Positions 30,151-41,009 are shown, counted from the stretch's first letter. The stretch is 64,000 nucleotides of DNA from an uncultured Pelagibacteraceae bacterium (GCA_902540275.1 CACBMB010000002.1:1-64000); one strand, 5' to 3'. Made by a program: numbers and translations. Notes: a model not told the origin generated them from the letters alone.

Positions 30151-31178
30151 TAGATTGATTCCTCAAGCTTTTTAGACATTTCTGCAATATTATCTGGGGG
30201 CCAATTCGGTATTTCCATTCCAAGATACAATGACATACCAGTTAAAACTTCTTTAATTTCATTTAGAGATTTTCTACCAAAATTTGGCGTTCTTAACATT
30301 TCACCTTCTGATTTTTGGACAAGATCACCAATATAAATTATATTATCATTTTTTAAACAATTCATTGATCTAACTGATAATTCAAGTTCATCAACTTTTC
30401 TTAATAAATTTTTATTAAATTCAGGTTCTTTTGATACTTCTTTTACTGGAGCCTCTACTGGTTCATCAAAATTGATAAACATTTTTAGTTGATCTTGAAA
30501 TATTCTAGCTGAATAGGCAACTGCATCCTCGGCCGAAATAGATCCATTTGTTTCAACTTCCATAGTAAGTTTGTCATAATCTAAAGCCTTCCCTTCTCTA
30601 GCCGTGCTTACAGAATATGACACTTTTTTTACAGGACTATATAAAGAGTCAATTGCAATTAATCCCAATGGGGGCTCTTCAGGTTTATTTAATTCTGCGG
30701 GAACATATCCTTTTCCAGTATTCACATTCATTTCCATATGAAAATTAGTATTTTCATCTAGATTACAAATTACTAAATCTGGATTTAAAATTTCAATATC
30801 TGCTACTTGTGAAATATTTGAAGCTTTTATCTCACCTGGTCCTTTTGCATCTAAAATTAATTTTTTTGTTCCCTCTGAAGCACATTTCAAAGCTAATGAT
30901 TTTACATTTAGAACAATATCAGTAACATCCTCTCTCACTCCTTTTATAGATGTAAATTCGTGCAAAACACCATCTATCTGTATTGATGTAACTGCTGCAC
31001 CTCTTATTGAAGATAACAAAATTCTTCTAAGTGAATTTCCTAGTGTTAAACCATATCCTTTTTCCAAAGGTTCAGCTATTATTGTAGCCTTCGTTAAATC
31101 ATCACTTATCTTAACATCTAGCTTTGTTGGTTTAATTAATGATTTCCAATTCTTAACATTTACATTTTCTGTTTCCAT
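30150..31178 (-). CDS. rpoA: DNA-directed RNA polymerase subunit alpha
   Basis: A 342-aa alpha subunit. The N-terminal assembly domain has [25 protein letters not shown] in conserved form ([19 protein letters not shown]) and [14 protein letters not shown] linker (about 230-260) leads to the C-terminal DNA- and activator-binding domain with LNCLKNDNI-type and [17 protein letters not shown] motifs. It dimerises to begin polymerase assembly. It overlaps rpsK and rplQ by one base each. Confidence 0.97.
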   Translation of the reverse strand: METENVNVKNWKSLIKPTKLDVKISDDLTKATIIAEPLEKGYGLTLGNSLRRILLSSIRGAAVTSIQIDGVLHEFTSIKGVREDVTDIVLNVKSLALKCASEGTKKLILDAKGPGEIKASNISQVADIEILNPDLVICNLDENTNFHMEMNVNTGKGYVPAELNKPEEPPLGLIAIDSLYSPVKKVSYSVSTAREGKALDYDKLTMEVETNGSISAEDAVAYSARIFQDQLKMFINFDEPVEAPVKEVSKEPEFNKNLLRKVDELELSVRSMNCLKNDNIIYIGDLVQKSEGEMLRTPNFGRKSLNEIKEVLTGMSLYLGMEIPNWPPDNIAEMSKKLEESI

Positions 31179-31627
31179 TAAACTCTCCTTTTTTTTGGTG
31201 GTCTAGTACCATTATGAGGCATTGGCGTTGTGTCCTTAATTGATAAAATTTTAAATCCTCTTGCTTGTAAAGCTCTCAATGCAGTTTCCCTACCTGAACC
31301 TGGTCCCTTAACTTCTACTGACAAAGTTTTCATTCCATATTCTAATGCTTTGGCTGCAGCAGCGTCAGCTGCAACTTGTGCTGCGTAAGGTGTAGATTTT
31401 CTAGAACCTTTGAAACCTTTTTGTCCTGCTGAAGCCCATGAAACTACATTTCCGTTGGTATCAGCGATTGAAATTATCGTATTATTAAATGTAGATTGAA
31501 CGTAAGCAATACCATTCAAAATATTTTTTTTAGTTTTCTTTTTTTTTGAATATGAGCTTTTTACTACCTTTTTTGTAGATTTATCTAATTTTTGATCTTT
31601 ATTGTCAGTTTTTTCTAATTTAGCCAT
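31178..31627 (-). CDS. rpsK: 30S ribosomal protein S11
   Basis: Platform protein of the small subunit. Conserved body: [40 protein letters not shown] and the C-terminal [13 protein letters not shown]. At 149 aa it is about 20 residues longer than the E. coli protein because of a lysine-rich N-terminal extension. No better start is apparent; the 3-bp spacing from rpsM supports the chosen one. It overlaps rpoA by one base. Confidence 0.96.
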   Translation of the reverse strand: MAKLEKTDNKDQKLDKSTKKVVKSSYSKKKKTKKNILNGIAYVQSTFNNTIISIADTNGNVVSWASAGQKGFKGSRKSTPYAAQVAADAAAAKALEYGMKTLSVEVKGPGSGRETALRALQARGFKILSIKDTTPMPHNGTRPPKKRRV

Positions 31628-31630
31628 TTA

Positions 31631-32014
31631 TTATTTTTTAAGTGGTGTTAATTTTTTTCCAGCTATTGCTATAGCTTTACCTTTTCTAGTTCTAGCATTA
31701 CATCTAGTTCTCTGACCTCTTACTGGTAATTTTTTTCTATGTCTTGAGCCACGATAGCAAGCTAAATCAATTAGTCTTTTTATGCTTAAGGAATAATCTC
31801 TTCTTAAATCACCTTCAACTTTAAAATTTTGATCTATAAATTCTCTTATTTTTAGAATTTCATCGTCAGTCAATTGATTTACTCTTTTTTCCTTTGGTAT
31901 AGACAGTGAACTACAAATTTGTTTAGAAAATTTATCTCCAATCCCATATATATAAGTTAATCCGACATGGACTAATTTATTTTGTGGGATGTTAATACCT
32001 GCAATACGAGCCAT
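31631..32014 (-). CDS. rpsM: 30S ribosomal protein S13
   Basis: Head protein of the small subunit contacting tRNA and the central protuberance. [26 protein letters not shown] and [27 protein letters not shown] are diagnostic. At 127 aa it is normal. It follows adk after a 55-bp gap that contains a good promoter-like sequence, so it probably starts its own alpha-operon transcript. In many bacteria rpmJ lies just upstream; here no such gene is seen. Confidence 0.97.
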   Translation of the reverse strand: MARIAGINIPQNKLVHVGLTYIYGIGDKFSKQICSSLSIPKEKRVNQLTDDEILKIREFIDQNFKVEGDLRRDYSLSIKRLIDLACYRGSRHRKKLPVRGQRTRCNARTRKGKAIAIAGKKLTPLKK

Positions 32015-32037
32015 AAATATGTGATAAATTTTAGCCT

Positions 32038-32065
32038 TTTATATAAGAAGTTGTTTTAAAGTCAA
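32038..32065 (-). promoter_or_regulatory. rpsM: Sigma70-type promoter before rpsM
   Basis: Within the adk-rpsM gap, the minus strand reads TTGACT, a 16-bp spacer, then TATAAA; each hexamer matches consensus at five of six positions. It is correctly oriented and lies about 24 bp before the rpsM start. I infer that it adds a separate start for rpsM-rpsK-rpoA-rplQ. Confidence 0.55.
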
Positions 32066-32069
32066 CGTC

Positions 32070-32633
32070 TTAAACTTGAAGAAAAGCATCGATTTTATTG
32101 GTTATTTGATCAATTTCTAGTGCACCATCAATTTCATGAAAATTTGGATTTTTAGAGTAAAAATCTAGGACAGGTTTAGTCATCTCCATATAAGTATCAT
32201 ATCTTTTAATGATAGTATCTAAATCATCATCTGATCTATTTTCTAAAATCTTCCTTTTTTCAATCCTTTTTATAATAGTTTCTTTATTTACATTAAGAAA
32301 AAAAATAAATTCAATTTTTTGATCCGATTTTTGTAAAAATAAATCTAGATTTTTAGCCTGACTAAGTGACCGGGGATAACCATCAAATATCAATTTGCCT
32401 TTTTTTTTATCATCAAAAACAATTTCACTTATTAAATTATTAACTATTTCATCGCTTACAAATTTACCATCATTCATGTTTTCAATAATTTTCTTTCCAA
32501 TTATTGTATCTTTTTTAATCTCATTTCTTAACATATCTCCTGTAGATACTTGATAGCCATTAATTTTTTTAACCAAATATTTCGCTTGAGTTCCTTTACC
32601 TGCTCCTGGGGGTCCAAAAAGGATTATATTCAC
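32070..32633 (-). CDS. adk: Adenylate kinase
   Basis: Interconverts ATP + AMP and 2 ADP. P-loop IILFGPPGAGKGTQAKYL, AMP site VSTGDMLRNEI and DGYPRSLSQAKNLD are clear. At 187 aa it is the short form: the lid is small (RKILENRSDDDLDTIIKR) and lacks the zinc-finger insertion of long adenylate kinases. It sits between secY and rpsM, an arrangement common in alphaproteobacteria, 3 bp after secY. Confidence 0.96.
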   Translation of the reverse strand: MNIILFGPPGAGKGTQAKYLVKKINGYQVSTGDMLRNEIKKDTIIGKKIIENMNDGKFVSDEIVNNLISEIVFDDKKKGKLIFDGYPRSLSQAKNLDLFLQKSDQKIEFIFFLNVNKETIIKRIEKRKILENRSDDDLDTIIKRYDTYMEMTKPVLDFYSKNPNFHEIDGALEIDQITNKIDAFLQV

Positions 32634-32636
32634 TTA

Positions 32637-33917
32637 TTATTTACCAAATTTTGTTTTCTTAATAAGTTGTTCATACTGTGAACTCATTAATCTTGTTTGT
32701 ATTTGTGTGACTGTATCAATCGCAACAACTACAACAATTAAAATAGATGTTCCACCAAGATAAAAGGGAATTGGATAATTAGCAATTAAAAATTCGGGCA
32801 TTAAACAAACTAAAGTTAAATATAAAGCGCCGATAGTAGTTAATTTAGTAAGAATATTTTCTATATATAAAGCTGTACTTTCACCAGGTCTTATACCTGG
32901 AATAAAACCCCCATACTTTCTTAAATTATCGGCAGTTTCATTTGGATTAAAAGTTATAGATGTATAAAAAAATGTGAAAAAAATAATTCCAGATGCATAT
33001 AATAACATGTACAAAGGTTGCCCTTGTGTAAAGAAAGAACTAATATTTAAAAAAGTATCATTTTCGGATAAATTAAAATTTGAAAATGTTACAGGCAACA
33101 ATAATAGTGCTGATGCAAAAATAGCAGGTATAACTCCAGCTTGGTTTATTTTTAATGGTAAATGAGATGACTCTCCACCATACATTTTATTACCCATTTG
33201 TCTTTTAGGATAATTTATTAAAATTTTTCTTAAAGCTCTTTCCATAAAAACTATAAATAATATTGTAAGAATTAATAAAACAAATATTGCTAAAATCATC
33301 AAAGTTGAAACTGCGCCAGTTCTACCTAATTCAAATGTTGTTACTAATGCTCTAGGAATTTCTGCAACTATTCCTGCAAAGATTATGAGTGATATTCCAT
33401 TTCCAATACCCCTTTGAGTAATTTGTTCCCCAAGCCACATCAAAAAAATAGTTCCAGCAACTATAGTTGTCACTGTTGAAACTTTAAAAAAAAGTCCAGG
33501 ATTTATCACTAAATTAGCAGACGACTCTAGACCAACCGATAAACCATAACCTTGAACCGTTGCTAATAATACTGTTCCATATCTTGTTATTTGAGTAATT
33601 TTAGATCTTCCTATTTCACCTTGTGATTTTAAATTTTTAAAATAATCAGATACCCCAGTTAAAAGCTGAACTATTATCGATGAAGATATATATGGCATAA
33701 TACCCAAAGCAAAAATTGCCATCCTGCTGACTGCGCCCCCAGCAAATACATTAAACATTCCAAGTAATCCTTTTTGATTACCCTCCATCATAATTTTTAA
33801 TTGTTCGGGATCGATTCCCGGTAAAGGAATAAAAGTTCCAAATCTATAAACAGCTAAAATAGCAATCGTAAAGATTATTCTATTTCTTAAATCATTGCTT
33901 GATGAGGAAGCACTCAT
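32637..33917 (-). CDS. secY: Protein translocase subunit SecY
   Basis: Core channel of the Sec translocon, 426 aa with about ten membrane helices. Recognisable stretches include the RIIFTIAILAVYRFGTFIPLPGI opening helix, MGIMPYISSSIIVQLL-type plug region (ALGIMPYISSSIIVQLLTG), GIGNGISLIIFAGI and ERALRKILINYPKRQ. It lies at its usual spc-operon place after rplO, 11 bp downstream. Its partner secE is near the other end of the same superblock. Confidence 0.97.
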   Translation of the reverse strand: MSASSSSNDLRNRIIFTIAILAVYRFGTFIPLPGIDPEQLKIMMEGNQKGLLGMFNVFAGGAVSRMAIFALGIMPYISSSIIVQLLTGVSDYFKNLKSQGEIGRSKITQITRYGTVLLATVQGYGLSVGLESSANLVINPGLFFKVSTVTTIVAGTIFLMWLGEQITQRGIGNGISLIIFAGIVAEIPRALVTTFELGRTGAVSTLMILAIFVLLILTILFIVFMERALRKILINYPKRQMGNKMYGGESSHLPLKINQAGVIPAIFASALLLLPVTFSNFNLSENDTFLNISSFFTQGQPLYMLLYASGIIFFTFFYTSITFNPNETADNLRKYGGFIPGIRPGESTALYIENILTKLTTIGALYLTLVCLMPEFLIANYPIPFYLGGTSILIVVVVAIDTVTQIQTRLMSSQYEQLIKKTKFGK

Positions 33918-33928
33918 TTAAATAACAT

Positions 33929-34381
33929 CTATTTTTTTAACTGTATTGAACCACCAATTTTTTCTAACTTAGCTACTGCAGATTTTGATGCCAAATCGGC
34001 TTGTATATTTACTTTATCTTTGATTTCACCTGATCCTAAGATCTTTAATTTGATAGAATCTTTTTTAATTAATCTTAATTTTTTTAACAAGTCTGAATTA
34101 AGTAAATCTGTCGATTTAATATTTTTTTTATCTAAAAAAGATTGGATTTTATTAAGGTTTAAAATAGCAATAGTTCCCTTTTTGATGGGATTAAAACCTC
34201 TTTTTGGAAGCCTTCTATATAGAGGCATTTGACCACCCTCAAAACTTTTAATGGCTACACCTGATCTTGATTTTTGACCCTTTACTCCTCTTCCACATGT
34301 TTTTCCTTTTCCAGAACCTATACCTCTTCCAACTCTAATTTTTAGTTTTTTTAGTTTGGTTTTATTATTTAAAGTAATCAT
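33929..34381 (-). CDS. rplO: 50S ribosomal protein L15
   Basis: Large-subunit protein, 150 aa. The glycine-rich N-terminal part [24 protein letters not shown]-type signature ([18 protein letters not shown]) and [17 protein letters not shown] are diagnostic. It overlaps the rpsE stop by one base. In most bacteria rpmD (L30) lies between them; the overlap leaves no room for it here. Confidence 0.96.
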   Translation of the reverse strand: MITLNNKTKLKKLKIRVGRGIGSGKGKTCGRGVKGQKSRSGVAIKSFEGGQMPLYRRLPKRGFNPIKKGTIAILNLNKIQSFLDKKNIKSTDLLNSDLLKKLRLIKKDSIKLKILGSGEIKDKVNIQADLASKSAVAKLEKIGGSIQLKK

Positions 34382-34896
34382 TATCCTCTTTTTTCAATAA
34401 TCTCAGAAATTTTTTTATTTCTTATAACTGAGATTTGTTTTGGTGAGTTTTGTTTCATTAAAGCTTTCATTGTTGCCCTAATTACATTGTGAGCGTTAGA
34501 CGTTCCCATTGATTTTGCAACTATATCTTTAACTCCTAAAACTTCACATACAGCTCTCACAGGACCCCCAGCAATTATACCTGTACCCTTGGACGCTGCT
34601 CTTAAAACAATTTTTCCAGATCCATCCTTAGCTTTAACGTCATGGTGGATTGTTCTTCCCTCTCTTAAAGGAATATGAATTAGTTTTCTTCTTGCCATTT
34701 CATTAGCTTTTTTTATTGCATCAGGGACTTGCTTAGCTTTTGCATGTGCAATACCAATTTTTCCTGCTTGGTTACCAACTACAACTAAAGCTGAAAAACC
34801 AAATCTTCTACCACCCTTAACAACTTTAGTTATACGATTGATATGGACTAATTTTTCTAAAATATCATCAGTTTTTTTATCTTTTTTATTTTCCAT
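34381..34896 (-). CDS. rpsE: 30S ribosomal protein S5
   Basis: Small-subunit protein with an N-terminal double-stranded-RNA-binding-like fold. [34 protein letters not shown] and [22 protein letters not shown] are the S5 hallmarks; the protein is 171 aa. It is important for decoding fidelity. It starts 2 bp after rplR and overlaps rplO by one base. Confidence 0.97.
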   Translation of the reverse strand: MENKKDKKTDDILEKLVHINRITKVVKGGRRFGFSALVVVGNQAGKIGIAHAKAKQVPDAIKKANEMARRKLIHIPLREGRTIHHDVKAKDGSGKIVLRAASKGTGIIAGGPVRAVCEVLGVKDIVAKSMGTSNAHNVIRATMKALMKQNSPKQISVIRNKKISEIIEKRG

Positions 34897-34898
34897 AG

Positions 34899-35255
34899 TT
34901 AAAATTCCATTCCATTTTTTCTAAGTGTTTCGGCAAAAATTTTAATTCTGCCATGGTATTTGTAAATACCTCTATCAAAATAGATTTTAGTTATTTTTTT
35001 TTCTTTTGCTTTTTTGGCTAATTTCTCTGCTACTATTTTAGATAATTCTGTTTTATTAATTTTATTCAAAGATTTTATCTCTTTTTCTAACGATGATGCT
35101 GATAAAAGAGTAATATTATTACTATCATCTATAATTTGTGCGAAGATGTTTTTTGATGATCTTGAAATACTTAATCTAAATCTATCATGGGCTGAAAACT
35201 TTTTAAGTTTATTGCTCACTCTAAACTTTTTTCTTTTACTAGTGTCTAGTTTCAT
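34899..35255 (-). CDS. rplR: 50S ribosomal protein L18
   Basis: 5S rRNA-binding protein of 118 aa. Conserved: [36 protein letters not shown] and the C-terminal [17 protein letters not shown]. It overlaps the last base of rplF and precedes rpsE by 2 bp in the spc operon. Confidence 0.96.
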   Translation of the reverse strand: MKLDTSKRKKFRVSNKLKKFSAHDRFRLSISRSSKNIFAQIIDDSNNITLLSASSLEKEIKSLNKINKTELSKIVAEKLAKKAKEKKITKIYFDRGIYKYHGRIKIFAETLRKNGMEF

Positions 35256-35794
35256 TATTTTTTCTTACCCTCTTTTTTAAGAACATATTGACCTTTTTCT
35301 CTAATACCTTTACCTTTATAAGGCTCAATTTTTCTCAAAGTTTTTAATTTTGACACAACTGCACCTAATAGCTGTTTATCAAAACCTGTAATCTTTAAAG
35401 TAGTTTGTTTTTCAACTGCTATCTTAACACCCTCTGGGATATTAAAATTGATATCATGACTATATCCTAATTGTAAATTCAATTGATTACCTTTTAAAGA
35501 GGCTCGATAACCTACACCGACTAATTCTAATACTTTTTCATAGCCTTTGCTTGATCCTAAAACTGCATTATTGATTAAACTTCTATTCATTCCCCATAAT
35601 CTTTTTGTATTTTGATCAATTTTTTTTGGTTTTATAGAAATTTCTTTACCATCTTTGATATCAAGATTAAAAATGGTCAAATCTACATTGATGGTCTTTT
35701 TTCCTAAAGGACCTTCTATGTTTAGATTATTTCCAGCTAAAGCAACTTTTACTTTTTCAGGAATTGAAATATTTATTTTACCAATTTTTGACAT
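35255..35794 (-). CDS. rplF: 50S ribosomal protein L6
   Basis: Large-subunit protein of 179 aa with two homologous domains. [17 protein letters not shown] begins the first, [23 protein letters not shown] the second, and [23 protein letters not shown] is the typical C-terminus. It supports the sarcin-ricin loop area. It overlaps rpsH and rplR by one base on either side. Confidence 0.97.
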   Translation of the reverse strand: MSKIGKINISIPEKVKVALAGNNLNIEGPLGKKTINVDLTIFNLDIKDGKEISIKPKKIDQNTKRLWGMNRSLINNAVLGSSKGYEKVLELVGVGYRASLKGNQLNLQLGYSHDINFNIPEGVKIAVEKQTTLKITGFDKQLLGAVVSKLKTLRKIEPYKGKGIREKGQYVLKKEGKKK

Positions 35795-36189
35795 TAAAAT
35801 ACCTTACAAATTATTTCACCACCAACACGATTTTTTCTAGCATCAATATCAGTCATAACACCTTTTGGTGTTGATACTATTGCAATACCTAAACCATTGT
35901 TAATTTTTGGTAAACTATTTGCACTAGAAAAAATTCTTCGTCCTGGTTTAGATACGCGCTCAAAAGCACTTATAACTGGATTTCCTGAATGATATTTCAG
36001 TTCTAGAAATAAAGTTGATTTATTATTTATGTTTTCAACTTTAAAATCTTTTATAAATCCCTCATTTTTTAGAATATCTGCAATTTTAATCTTGAAATTT
36101 GATGAAGGCAAATTTACTTTTTTATGACTTCTAGATTGAGCATTTTTAATTCTAGCAATCATATCTCCTATTGGGTCACTTAAACTCAT
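35794..36189 (-). CDS. rpsH: 30S ribosomal protein S8
   Basis: Primary 16S-binding protein of 131 aa. DPIGDMIARIKNAQSRSHKKV and the C-terminal GIAIVSTPKGVMTDIDARKNRVGGEIIC-type region (STPKGVMTDIDARKNRVGGE) are diagnostic. In E. coli S8 represses the spc operon by binding its mRNA near rplE; whether this holds here cannot be read by eye. It is 10 bp after rpsN. Confidence 0.97.
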   Translation of the reverse strand: MSLSDPIGDMIARIKNAQSRSHKKVNLPSSNFKIKIADILKNEGFIKDFKVENINNKSTLFLELKYHSGNPVISAFERVSKPGRRIFSSANSLPKINNGLGIAIVSTPKGVMTDIDARKNRVGGEIICKVF

Positions 36190-36199
36190 ATAATCCTTT

Positions 36200-36505
36200 C
36201 TACCAACTCGATTTTATTAAACCAGGTATTTTTCCTTGTAATCCAAGTTGCCTTAATGCAATCCTTGAAATTTTTAATTTTCTGTAAACACCATGTGGTC
36301 TTCCTGTTATTTGACATCTATTCATTATTCTATTTTTTGCAGAATTTCTTGGCAATTTAGATAATTTTTGTTGAGCTTTGAATCTTTCTTCTAAAGGAAG
36401 TTTTTTATTCATAATAATTTTCTTTAATTTTTCTCTTTTTTTATAAAACTTATTAGAAAGTTTTATTCTTCTATTATTCTTATTTATTGAACTTAATTTA
36501 GCCAT
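36200..36505 (-). CDS. rpsN: 30S ribosomal protein S14
   Basis: A 101-aa S14 of the long, zinc-free type. The RNA-binding C-terminal part RCQITGRPHGVYRKLKISRIAL lacks the CxxC pairs of the short zinc form. It binds the head of 16S rRNA. It lies 2 bp after rplE. Confidence 0.96.
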   Translation of the reverse strand: MAKLSSINKNNRRIKLSNKFYKKREKLKKIIMNKKLPLEERFKAQQKLSKLPRNSAKNRIMNRCQITGRPHGVYRKLKISRIALRQLGLQGKIPGLIKSSW

Positions 36506-36507
36506 TT

Positions 36508-37062
36508 CTAGTTATCTCCTTTTTTAATAAATGGGAAATTCATTTTTTCTAATAAAGCAAAACTGTGTTCTTTATTTTTTGAAGATATTACAATTATAAT
36601 ATCAAGCCCTCTAACTTTGTCTGCTCTGTCAAAACTTACTTCAGGAAATATTATATGCTCCTTGATCCCAAAAGTATAATTTCCAAATTTATCAAAACCT
36701 TTTGGAGACAAACCTCTAAAGTCTTTAATTCGAGGTAAAGCGATATTCACTAATCTATCTAAAAATTCATACATTTTATTTTTTCGTAACGTTACCTTAA
36801 GACCTGAGTTTGAACCTTTTCTTGTCTTAAAATTAGCTATCGATTTTCTAAATTTAGTAGTAACAGGCTTCTGTCCTGTTATTTTTGCTAAATCTTCCTC
36901 ACATGATTTTAATATTTTAGAATCATTACCATCTAAACCTAAACCCATATTCAAAACAATTTTTTCAATCTTTGGTCCCATGTATAAATTTTTGAAACCA
37001 AACTGGCTTTTTAAAGCTGGTTGAATTTCATTGTAATAAAGATCCTTCAATCTTGGAGTCAT
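36508..37062 (-). CDS. rplE: 50S ribosomal protein L5
   Basis: 5S rRNA-associated protein of 184 aa. Conserved: KIVLNMGLGLDGNDSK, ITGQKPVTTKFRKSIANFK and the C-terminal FGIKEHIIFPEVSFD. It forms part of the central protuberance and touches P-site tRNA. It overlaps rplX by one base. Confidence 0.97.
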   Translation of the reverse strand: MTPRLKDLYYNEIQPALKSQFGFKNLYMGPKIEKIVLNMGLGLDGNDSKILKSCEEDLAKITGQKPVTTKFRKSIANFKTRKGSNSGLKVTLRKNKMYEFLDRLVNIALPRIKDFRGLSPKGFDKFGNYTFGIKEHIIFPEVSFDRADKVRGLDIIIVISSKNKEHSFALLEKMNFPFIKKGDN

Positions 37063-37310
37063 TATTTTTTAACCTCTTTTTTTTTACTTTTTTTATTTTC
37101 ATCAATTAATTTTAGATTTGAAATATTAATAAAACTCTCTTTAGAAAATATACCACCTTTTTTCTCTTTTGTTGTTTTTACATGTTTTTTAACCATATTA
37201 ATTTCTTTTACTTTTGCTCTATTATTTACTCTATCTATTTCTATTACTTCACCTTCTTTTTTTTTATCTTTACCAGTTAAAATTTTTACCTTTAAACCTT
37301 TTTTAATCAT
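37062..37310 (-). CDS. rplX: 50S ribosomal protein L24
   Basis: Assembly-initiating 23S-binding protein with a KOW motif at [20 protein letters not shown]. At 82 aa it is about 20 residues shorter than the E. coli protein, with a compact lysine-rich end; the conserved core [11 protein letters not shown] is present. It overlaps both neighbours by one base. Confidence 0.95.
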   Translation of the reverse strand: MIKKGLKVKILTGKDKKKEGEVIEIDRVNNRAKVKEINMVKKHVKTTKEKKGGIFSKESFINISNLKLIDENKKSKKKEVKK

Positions 37311-37678
37311 TATAAAACCTCAGGAGCTAATGAAATAATTTTCATTTGACCTCTATTTCTTAATTCTCTAGTCACAGGACCAAATATTCTTGTTCCAACT
37401 GGTTCACCTTTGTCATCAACTAATACAGCTGCGTTATTGTCAAATTTTACTTTAGATCCATCTTCTCTGTGAATACCTTTTTTAACTCTAACAACAACAG
37501 CCTTGTGAACTGAACCTTTTTTAACTTTTCCTTTGGGAATGGCCTCTTTAACAGCTATTACTATTGTATCTCCAATACTTGCGTATCTTCTTTTTGAACC
37601 ACCAAGAACTTTTATACATTCTATTTTTTTTGCTCCAGTATTATCTGCGACCTGTAATTCTGTTTGAACTTGTATCAT
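37310..37678 (-). CDS. rplN: 50S ribosomal protein L14
   Basis: A 122-aa protein at the subunit interface. [45 protein letters not shown] and the ending [11 protein letters not shown] are near-invariant L14 stretches. It overlaps rpsQ and rplX by one base. Confidence 0.97.
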   Translation of the reverse strand: MIQVQTELQVADNTGAKKIECIKVLGGSKRRYASIGDTIVIAVKEAIPKGKVKKGSVHKAVVVRVKKGIHREDGSKVKFDNNAAVLVDDKGEPVGTRIFGPVTRELRNRGQMKIISLAPEVL

Positions 37679-37914
37679 TATTTTATATTCTCCATTACTT
37701 GAAATTTTTTATTTTTTGAAAATGGCTTACTTTCAATTATTGAAACCTTATCACCAGTTTTAAATTTATTATTTTCATCATGAACATTATATTTTTTTTT
37801 AACTTTAATAACTTTTTTCAATAAAGGATGAGAATATTTTCTTTCTACAACAACTGTTATTGTTTTGTTGGGTTTATCACTAACGACTATACCTGTTAAA
37901 ATTTTTTTAGGCAT
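37678..37914 (-). CDS. rpsQ: 30S ribosomal protein S17
   Basis: A 78-aa OB-fold protein that binds 16S rRNA early in assembly. [26 protein letters not shown] and [18 protein letters not shown] are diagnostic. It overlaps the end of rpmC by 8 bp and is the last gene of the S10-like part. Confidence 0.96.
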   Translation of the reverse strand: MPKKILTGIVVSDKPNKTITVVVERKYSHPLLKKVIKVKKKYNVHDENNKFKTGDKVSIIESKPFSKNKKFQVMENIK

Positions 37915-38098
37915 TGATTTTTCCTTTTAAAACTGTTTTTAATCTGGCAATTGTTTTTTTTGTTTCACTAATTTTCGCAGGATTGGTAATCTGCGAATTT
38001 ATCTTTTGAAATCTAAAATTAAATAAATCTTTTTTTAATTTATCTATATTTTTTAAAACTTCATCTTTTGATAACTTTTTAATTTCTTGTTTTTTCAT
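37907..38098 (-). CDS. rpmC: 50S ribosomal protein L29
   Basis: A 63-aa two-helix protein near the tunnel exit. [26 protein letters not shown]-type pattern ([12 protein letters not shown]) and the helix [15 protein letters not shown] identify it. It overlaps rplP by one base and rpsQ by 8 bp. Confidence 0.95.
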   Translation of the reverse strand: MKKQEIKKLSKDEVLKNIDKLKKDLFNFRFQKINSQITNPAKISETKKTIARLKTVLKGKINA

Positions 38099-38508
38099 TA
38101 TGCAAATCTCTTTATTGTTTTTGTTTTTATGGGTAATTTTGCTGAAGCTTTATATAAAGCTTCTTTAGCAACCTGCTCTGAAACACCATCAACTTCAAAT
38201 AAAATTCTACCAGGTTTAACTCTACAGGCATAAAATTCTGGAGAACCTTTCCCTTTTCCCATACGAACCTCAATTGGTTTTTTTGATACAGGTATATTTG
38301 GAAATATTCTTGTCCAAACTCTTCCTTGTCTTTTCATATGTCTTGTTAATGCTACTCTTGCTGCCTCTATTTGTTTTCCTGTAACTCTATCAGGAGATAA
38401 TGCTTTTAAAGCATATGCTCCATAGTTAATTAAATGAGCTCTTGAGGCGGTACCATGTATACGTCCTTTATGTGCTTTTCTCCATTTAGTTCTTACAGGT
38501 TGTAACAT
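38098..38508 (-). CDS. rplP: 50S ribosomal protein L16
   Basis: A 136-aa protein near the A site and 5S r[38 protein letters not shown] and [20 protein letters not shown] are diagnostic. It overlaps rpsC and rpmC by one base. Confidence 0.97.
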   Translation of the reverse strand: MLQPVRTKWRKAHKGRIHGTASRAHLINYGAYALKALSPDRVTGKQIEAARVALTRHMKRQGRVWTRIFPNIPVSKKPIEVRMGKGKGSPEFYACRVKPGRILFEVDGVSEQVAKEALYKASAKLPIKTKTIKRFA

Positions 38509-39188
38509 TATTTTTTTTCTCCCTTTTCAATATTTTTATTTGTTTCTTGACTAAATTCTTTTGCAAAAACTTCTCCTTTATAAATCCAAACCTTAATACC
38601 TATAATGCCATATGTTGTTAACGCTTCTGCTTCAGAATAATCAATATCAGCTCTTAAAGTATGGGATGGAATACTTCCATCTCTTAGCCACTCTGTTCGA
38701 GCTATTTCATTTCCACCAAGTCTTCCACTTATTGAAACTTTTATTCCTTTTGCACCTAATCTTAAACAAGATTGCATCGCTCTTTTCATTGCACGTCTAT
38801 ATGAAATTCTTTTTACCAATTGTTGAGCAATATTTTCAGCTACTAAATAAGCATTTGTCTCAGGTTTTTTAACCTCTTTAATATTTAAAGATACCTCATT
38901 ACTTGTAAATTTAGATAAATTGTTTTTAATTTTATCTATATCACTACCCTTTTTACCTATGACAAAACCAGGTCTTGATGTGTATATTGTAACATAACAT
39001 TTATTTGCAGTTCTCTCGATCATCACTTTAGAAACACCTGAATTAACTACTGTTTTCTTTATGTATTCTCTTATTTTAAAATCCTCTATTAAAAAATTAC
39101 CAAAATCTTTTTTCTTAGCATACCAAACAGAATCCCAACCTCTGTTAACTCCTAATCTAAAACCTACTGGATTAACTTTTTGACCCAT
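38508..39188 (-). CDS. rpsC: 30S ribosomal protein S3
   Basis: A 226-aa protein at the mRNA entry site. [22 protein letters not shown] opens it, the KH domain shows [17 protein letters not shown], and [14 protein letters not shown] is conserved in the C-terminal domain. Its start overlaps the end of rplV by 17 bp, a longer overlap than usual in this block. Confidence 0.97.
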   Translation of the reverse strand: MGQKVNPVGFRLGVNRGWDSVWYAKKKDFGNFLIEDFKIREYIKKTVVNSGVSKVMIERTANKCYVTIYTSRPGFVIGKKGSDIDKIKNNLSKFTSNEVSLNIKEVKKPETNAYLVAENIAQQLVKRISYRRAMKRAMQSCLRLGAKGIKVSISGRLGGNEIARTEWLRDGSIPSHTLRADIDYSEAEALTTYGIIGIKVWIYKGEVFAKEFSQETNKNIEKGEKK

Positions 39189-39570
39189 GCGCCTCCATTT
39201 TTTTTGCCTCTGATAAAATTATTGTTACACTAGAATAAGGTTTTAAAATTGGAGCAGCTCTACCTTTTGCTCTCGGTCTAAATCTCTTCATAATTATTTT
39301 TTTTCCACAATAAGCTTCTTTAACTATTAATTTGTCTATGTCGTATTGAAAGTTATTTTCTGCATTTGCTACTGCTGAGCTAATAGTTTTTTTAATATCC
39401 TTAGTAATCCTTTTTTCAGAAAATTCCAAATCTCTAATTGCTATTTCAACTTTTTTTCCAACAATACCTCTTAAAATTGGATTTAATTTTCTTACACTTG
39501 ATCTAACATTATTGTTAATCGACTTAACGGTCTTATCTAAATTCTTTATATTTTTCTTTTTTTTACTCAT
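39172..39570 (-). CDS. rplV: 50S ribosomal protein L22
   Basis: A 132-aa protein lining the exit tunnel. [32 protein letters not shown] and the C-terminal [23 protein letters not shown] identify it. There is a lysine-rich N-terminal extension of about 20 residues compared with E. coli. It starts 2 bp after rpsS. Confidence 0.95.
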   Translation of the reverse strand: MSKKKKNIKNLDKTVKSINNNVRSSVRKLNPILRGIVGKKVEIAIRDLEFSEKRITKDIKKTISSAVANAENNFQYDIDKLIVKEAYCGKKIIMKRFRPRAKGRAAPILKPYSSVTIILSEAKKMEAHGSKS

Positions 39571-39572
39571 AA

Positions 39573-39872
39573 TTATTTTTTCACTTCCGCTTCGGCTGGT
39601 TTAGCTTTTTTATCTGCTGGTGTGTGTCCAAAAAAAGTTCTTGTTGGTGCAAATTCCCCCAATTTATGACCAACCATATCTTCAGAAATAGTTATTGGGA
39701 TAAATTTTTTACCATTGTATATTAAAAAACTAACACCTACAAAATCAGGGATAATAGTTGATTTTCTTGACCATGTTTTAATTGGTATTTTTTTTGGATC
39801 TGTTTTGTATTTATCAACTTTTTTCATTAAACTTTCCTCAACAAAAGGACCTTTCCAAACAGCTCTAGACAT
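39573..39872 (-). CDS. rpsS: 30S ribosomal protein S19
   Basis: A 99-aa head protein paired with S13. [32 protein letters not shown] and [18 protein letters not shown] are near-invariant. It overlaps rplB by one base. Confidence 0.97.
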   Translation of the reverse strand: MSRAVWKGPFVEESLMKKVDKYKTDPKKIPIKTWSRKSTIIPDFVGVSFLIYNGKKFIPITISEDMVGHKLGEFAPTRTFFGHTPADKKAKPAEAEVKK

Positions 39873-40711
39873 TATTTAGTATCCTTTCGTTTATTTCTTC
39901 TTCTAACAATAAATTTATCAGTTCTTTTGTTATCTCTAGTTTTTAATCCTTTGGCAGATTGACCTGTTGGTGACACAGGATGTCTTCCTCCCGCACTCTT
40001 TCCTTCACCACCACCATGAGGATGATCTACAGGATTTTTTACGACTCCTCTTGTGTGAGGTCGTCTTCCTAGCCATCTGGATCTACCAGCTTTACCAATC
40101 TTTATATTCTTTTGATCTGGGTTGCTTAGAATTCCAATTGTAGCTAATGATCGTGAATCAATTTTTCTTACTTCACCAGATGATAATTTTATTAGACTAT
40201 AATTACCATCTGACCCACTTATTGTTACTGATGACCCTGCTGATCTGGCAATTTTACCACCTGCTCCAGGCTGTATTTCTACATTATGAATATCTATACC
40301 AACAGGAATATCTTGTAATGGCATACAATTTCCAATTTTAATTTCTTTCTTAGATCCACTTTCAATTTTGTCACCAATTTTAATTTTTTGTGGAGCTAAA
40401 TAATAAGCGTGTGAATTATCTTCAAATTTTATGAGCATTATATGACATGATCTATTTGGATCATATTCTATTCTTTCAACAGTTGCGGGTATGTCAAATT
40501 TCTTTCTATAGAAATCTATATGCCTATACATTTTTTTATGACCTCCAGCTCTATTAACTGAAGTTATTCGACCATTGTTATTTCTACCCTTCATCGAATT
40601 TTTTGGTGAAATTAATGACTTGAAAGGTTTACCTTTCCAAAGCTCTGATCGATCAACTAAAATTGTTCCTCTAGTAGATTTTGTATAAGGTTTAAAAGTT
40701 TTTAATGCCAT
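39872..40711 (-). CDS. rplB: 50S ribosomal protein L2
   Basis: A 279-aa protein needed for subunit association and peptidyl transfer. [40 protein letters not shown] and the C-terminal [23 protein letters not shown] with the essential His are diagnostic. It is 3 bp after rplW. Confidence 0.97.
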   Translation of the reverse strand: MALKTFKPYTKSTRGTILVDRSELWKGKPFKSLISPKNSMKGRNNNGRITSVNRAGGHKKMYRHIDFYRKKFDIPATVERIEYDPNRSCHIMLIKFEDNSHAYYLAPQKIKIGDKIESGSKKEIKIGNCMPLQDIPVGIDIHNVEIQPGAGGKIARSAGSSVTISGSDGNYSLIKLSSGEVRKIDSRSLATIGILSNPDQKNIKIGKAGRSRWLGRRPHTRGVVKNPVDHPHGGGEGKSAGGRHPVSPTGQSAKGLKTRDNKRTDKFIVRRRNKRKDTK

Positions 40712-40714
40712 AAA

Positions 40715-41008
40715 TTAAATACCAGTTGTTAAATCTATACTTTGCCCTTTCTTCAAAGTTATTATTGCTTTTTTATATCCAGGAACTTTTACTTTTCTTC
40801 CTCTTGTAGATTTAATTCTGTTTTTCTTATTAATTATATTTATCTTAATTACATTTACCTTAAATATTTTTTCAATATTTGTTTTTAAATTTTTCTTATT
40901 TGCTTGAGAAGGTACTTTAAAAATTATTTTATTTTGTTCAGATAAATTAGTAGATTTTTCTGTAAGTAGTGGAGATAAAATTCTATCGTATAAATTTATT
41001 TTTTGCAT
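40715..41008 (-). CDS. rplW: 50S ribosomal protein L23
   Basis: A 97-aa protein at the tunnel exit that docks trigger factor and SRP. YDRILSPLLTEKSTNLSEQNK and FKVNVIKINIINKKNRIK identify it. It is 1 bp after rplD and 3 bp before rplB. Confidence 0.95.
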   Translation of the reverse strand: MQKINLYDRILSPLLTEKSTNLSEQNKIIFKVPSQANKKNLKTNIEKIFKVNVIKINIINKKNRIKSTRGRKVKVPGYKKAIITLKKGQSIDLTTGI

Positions 41009-41009
41009 T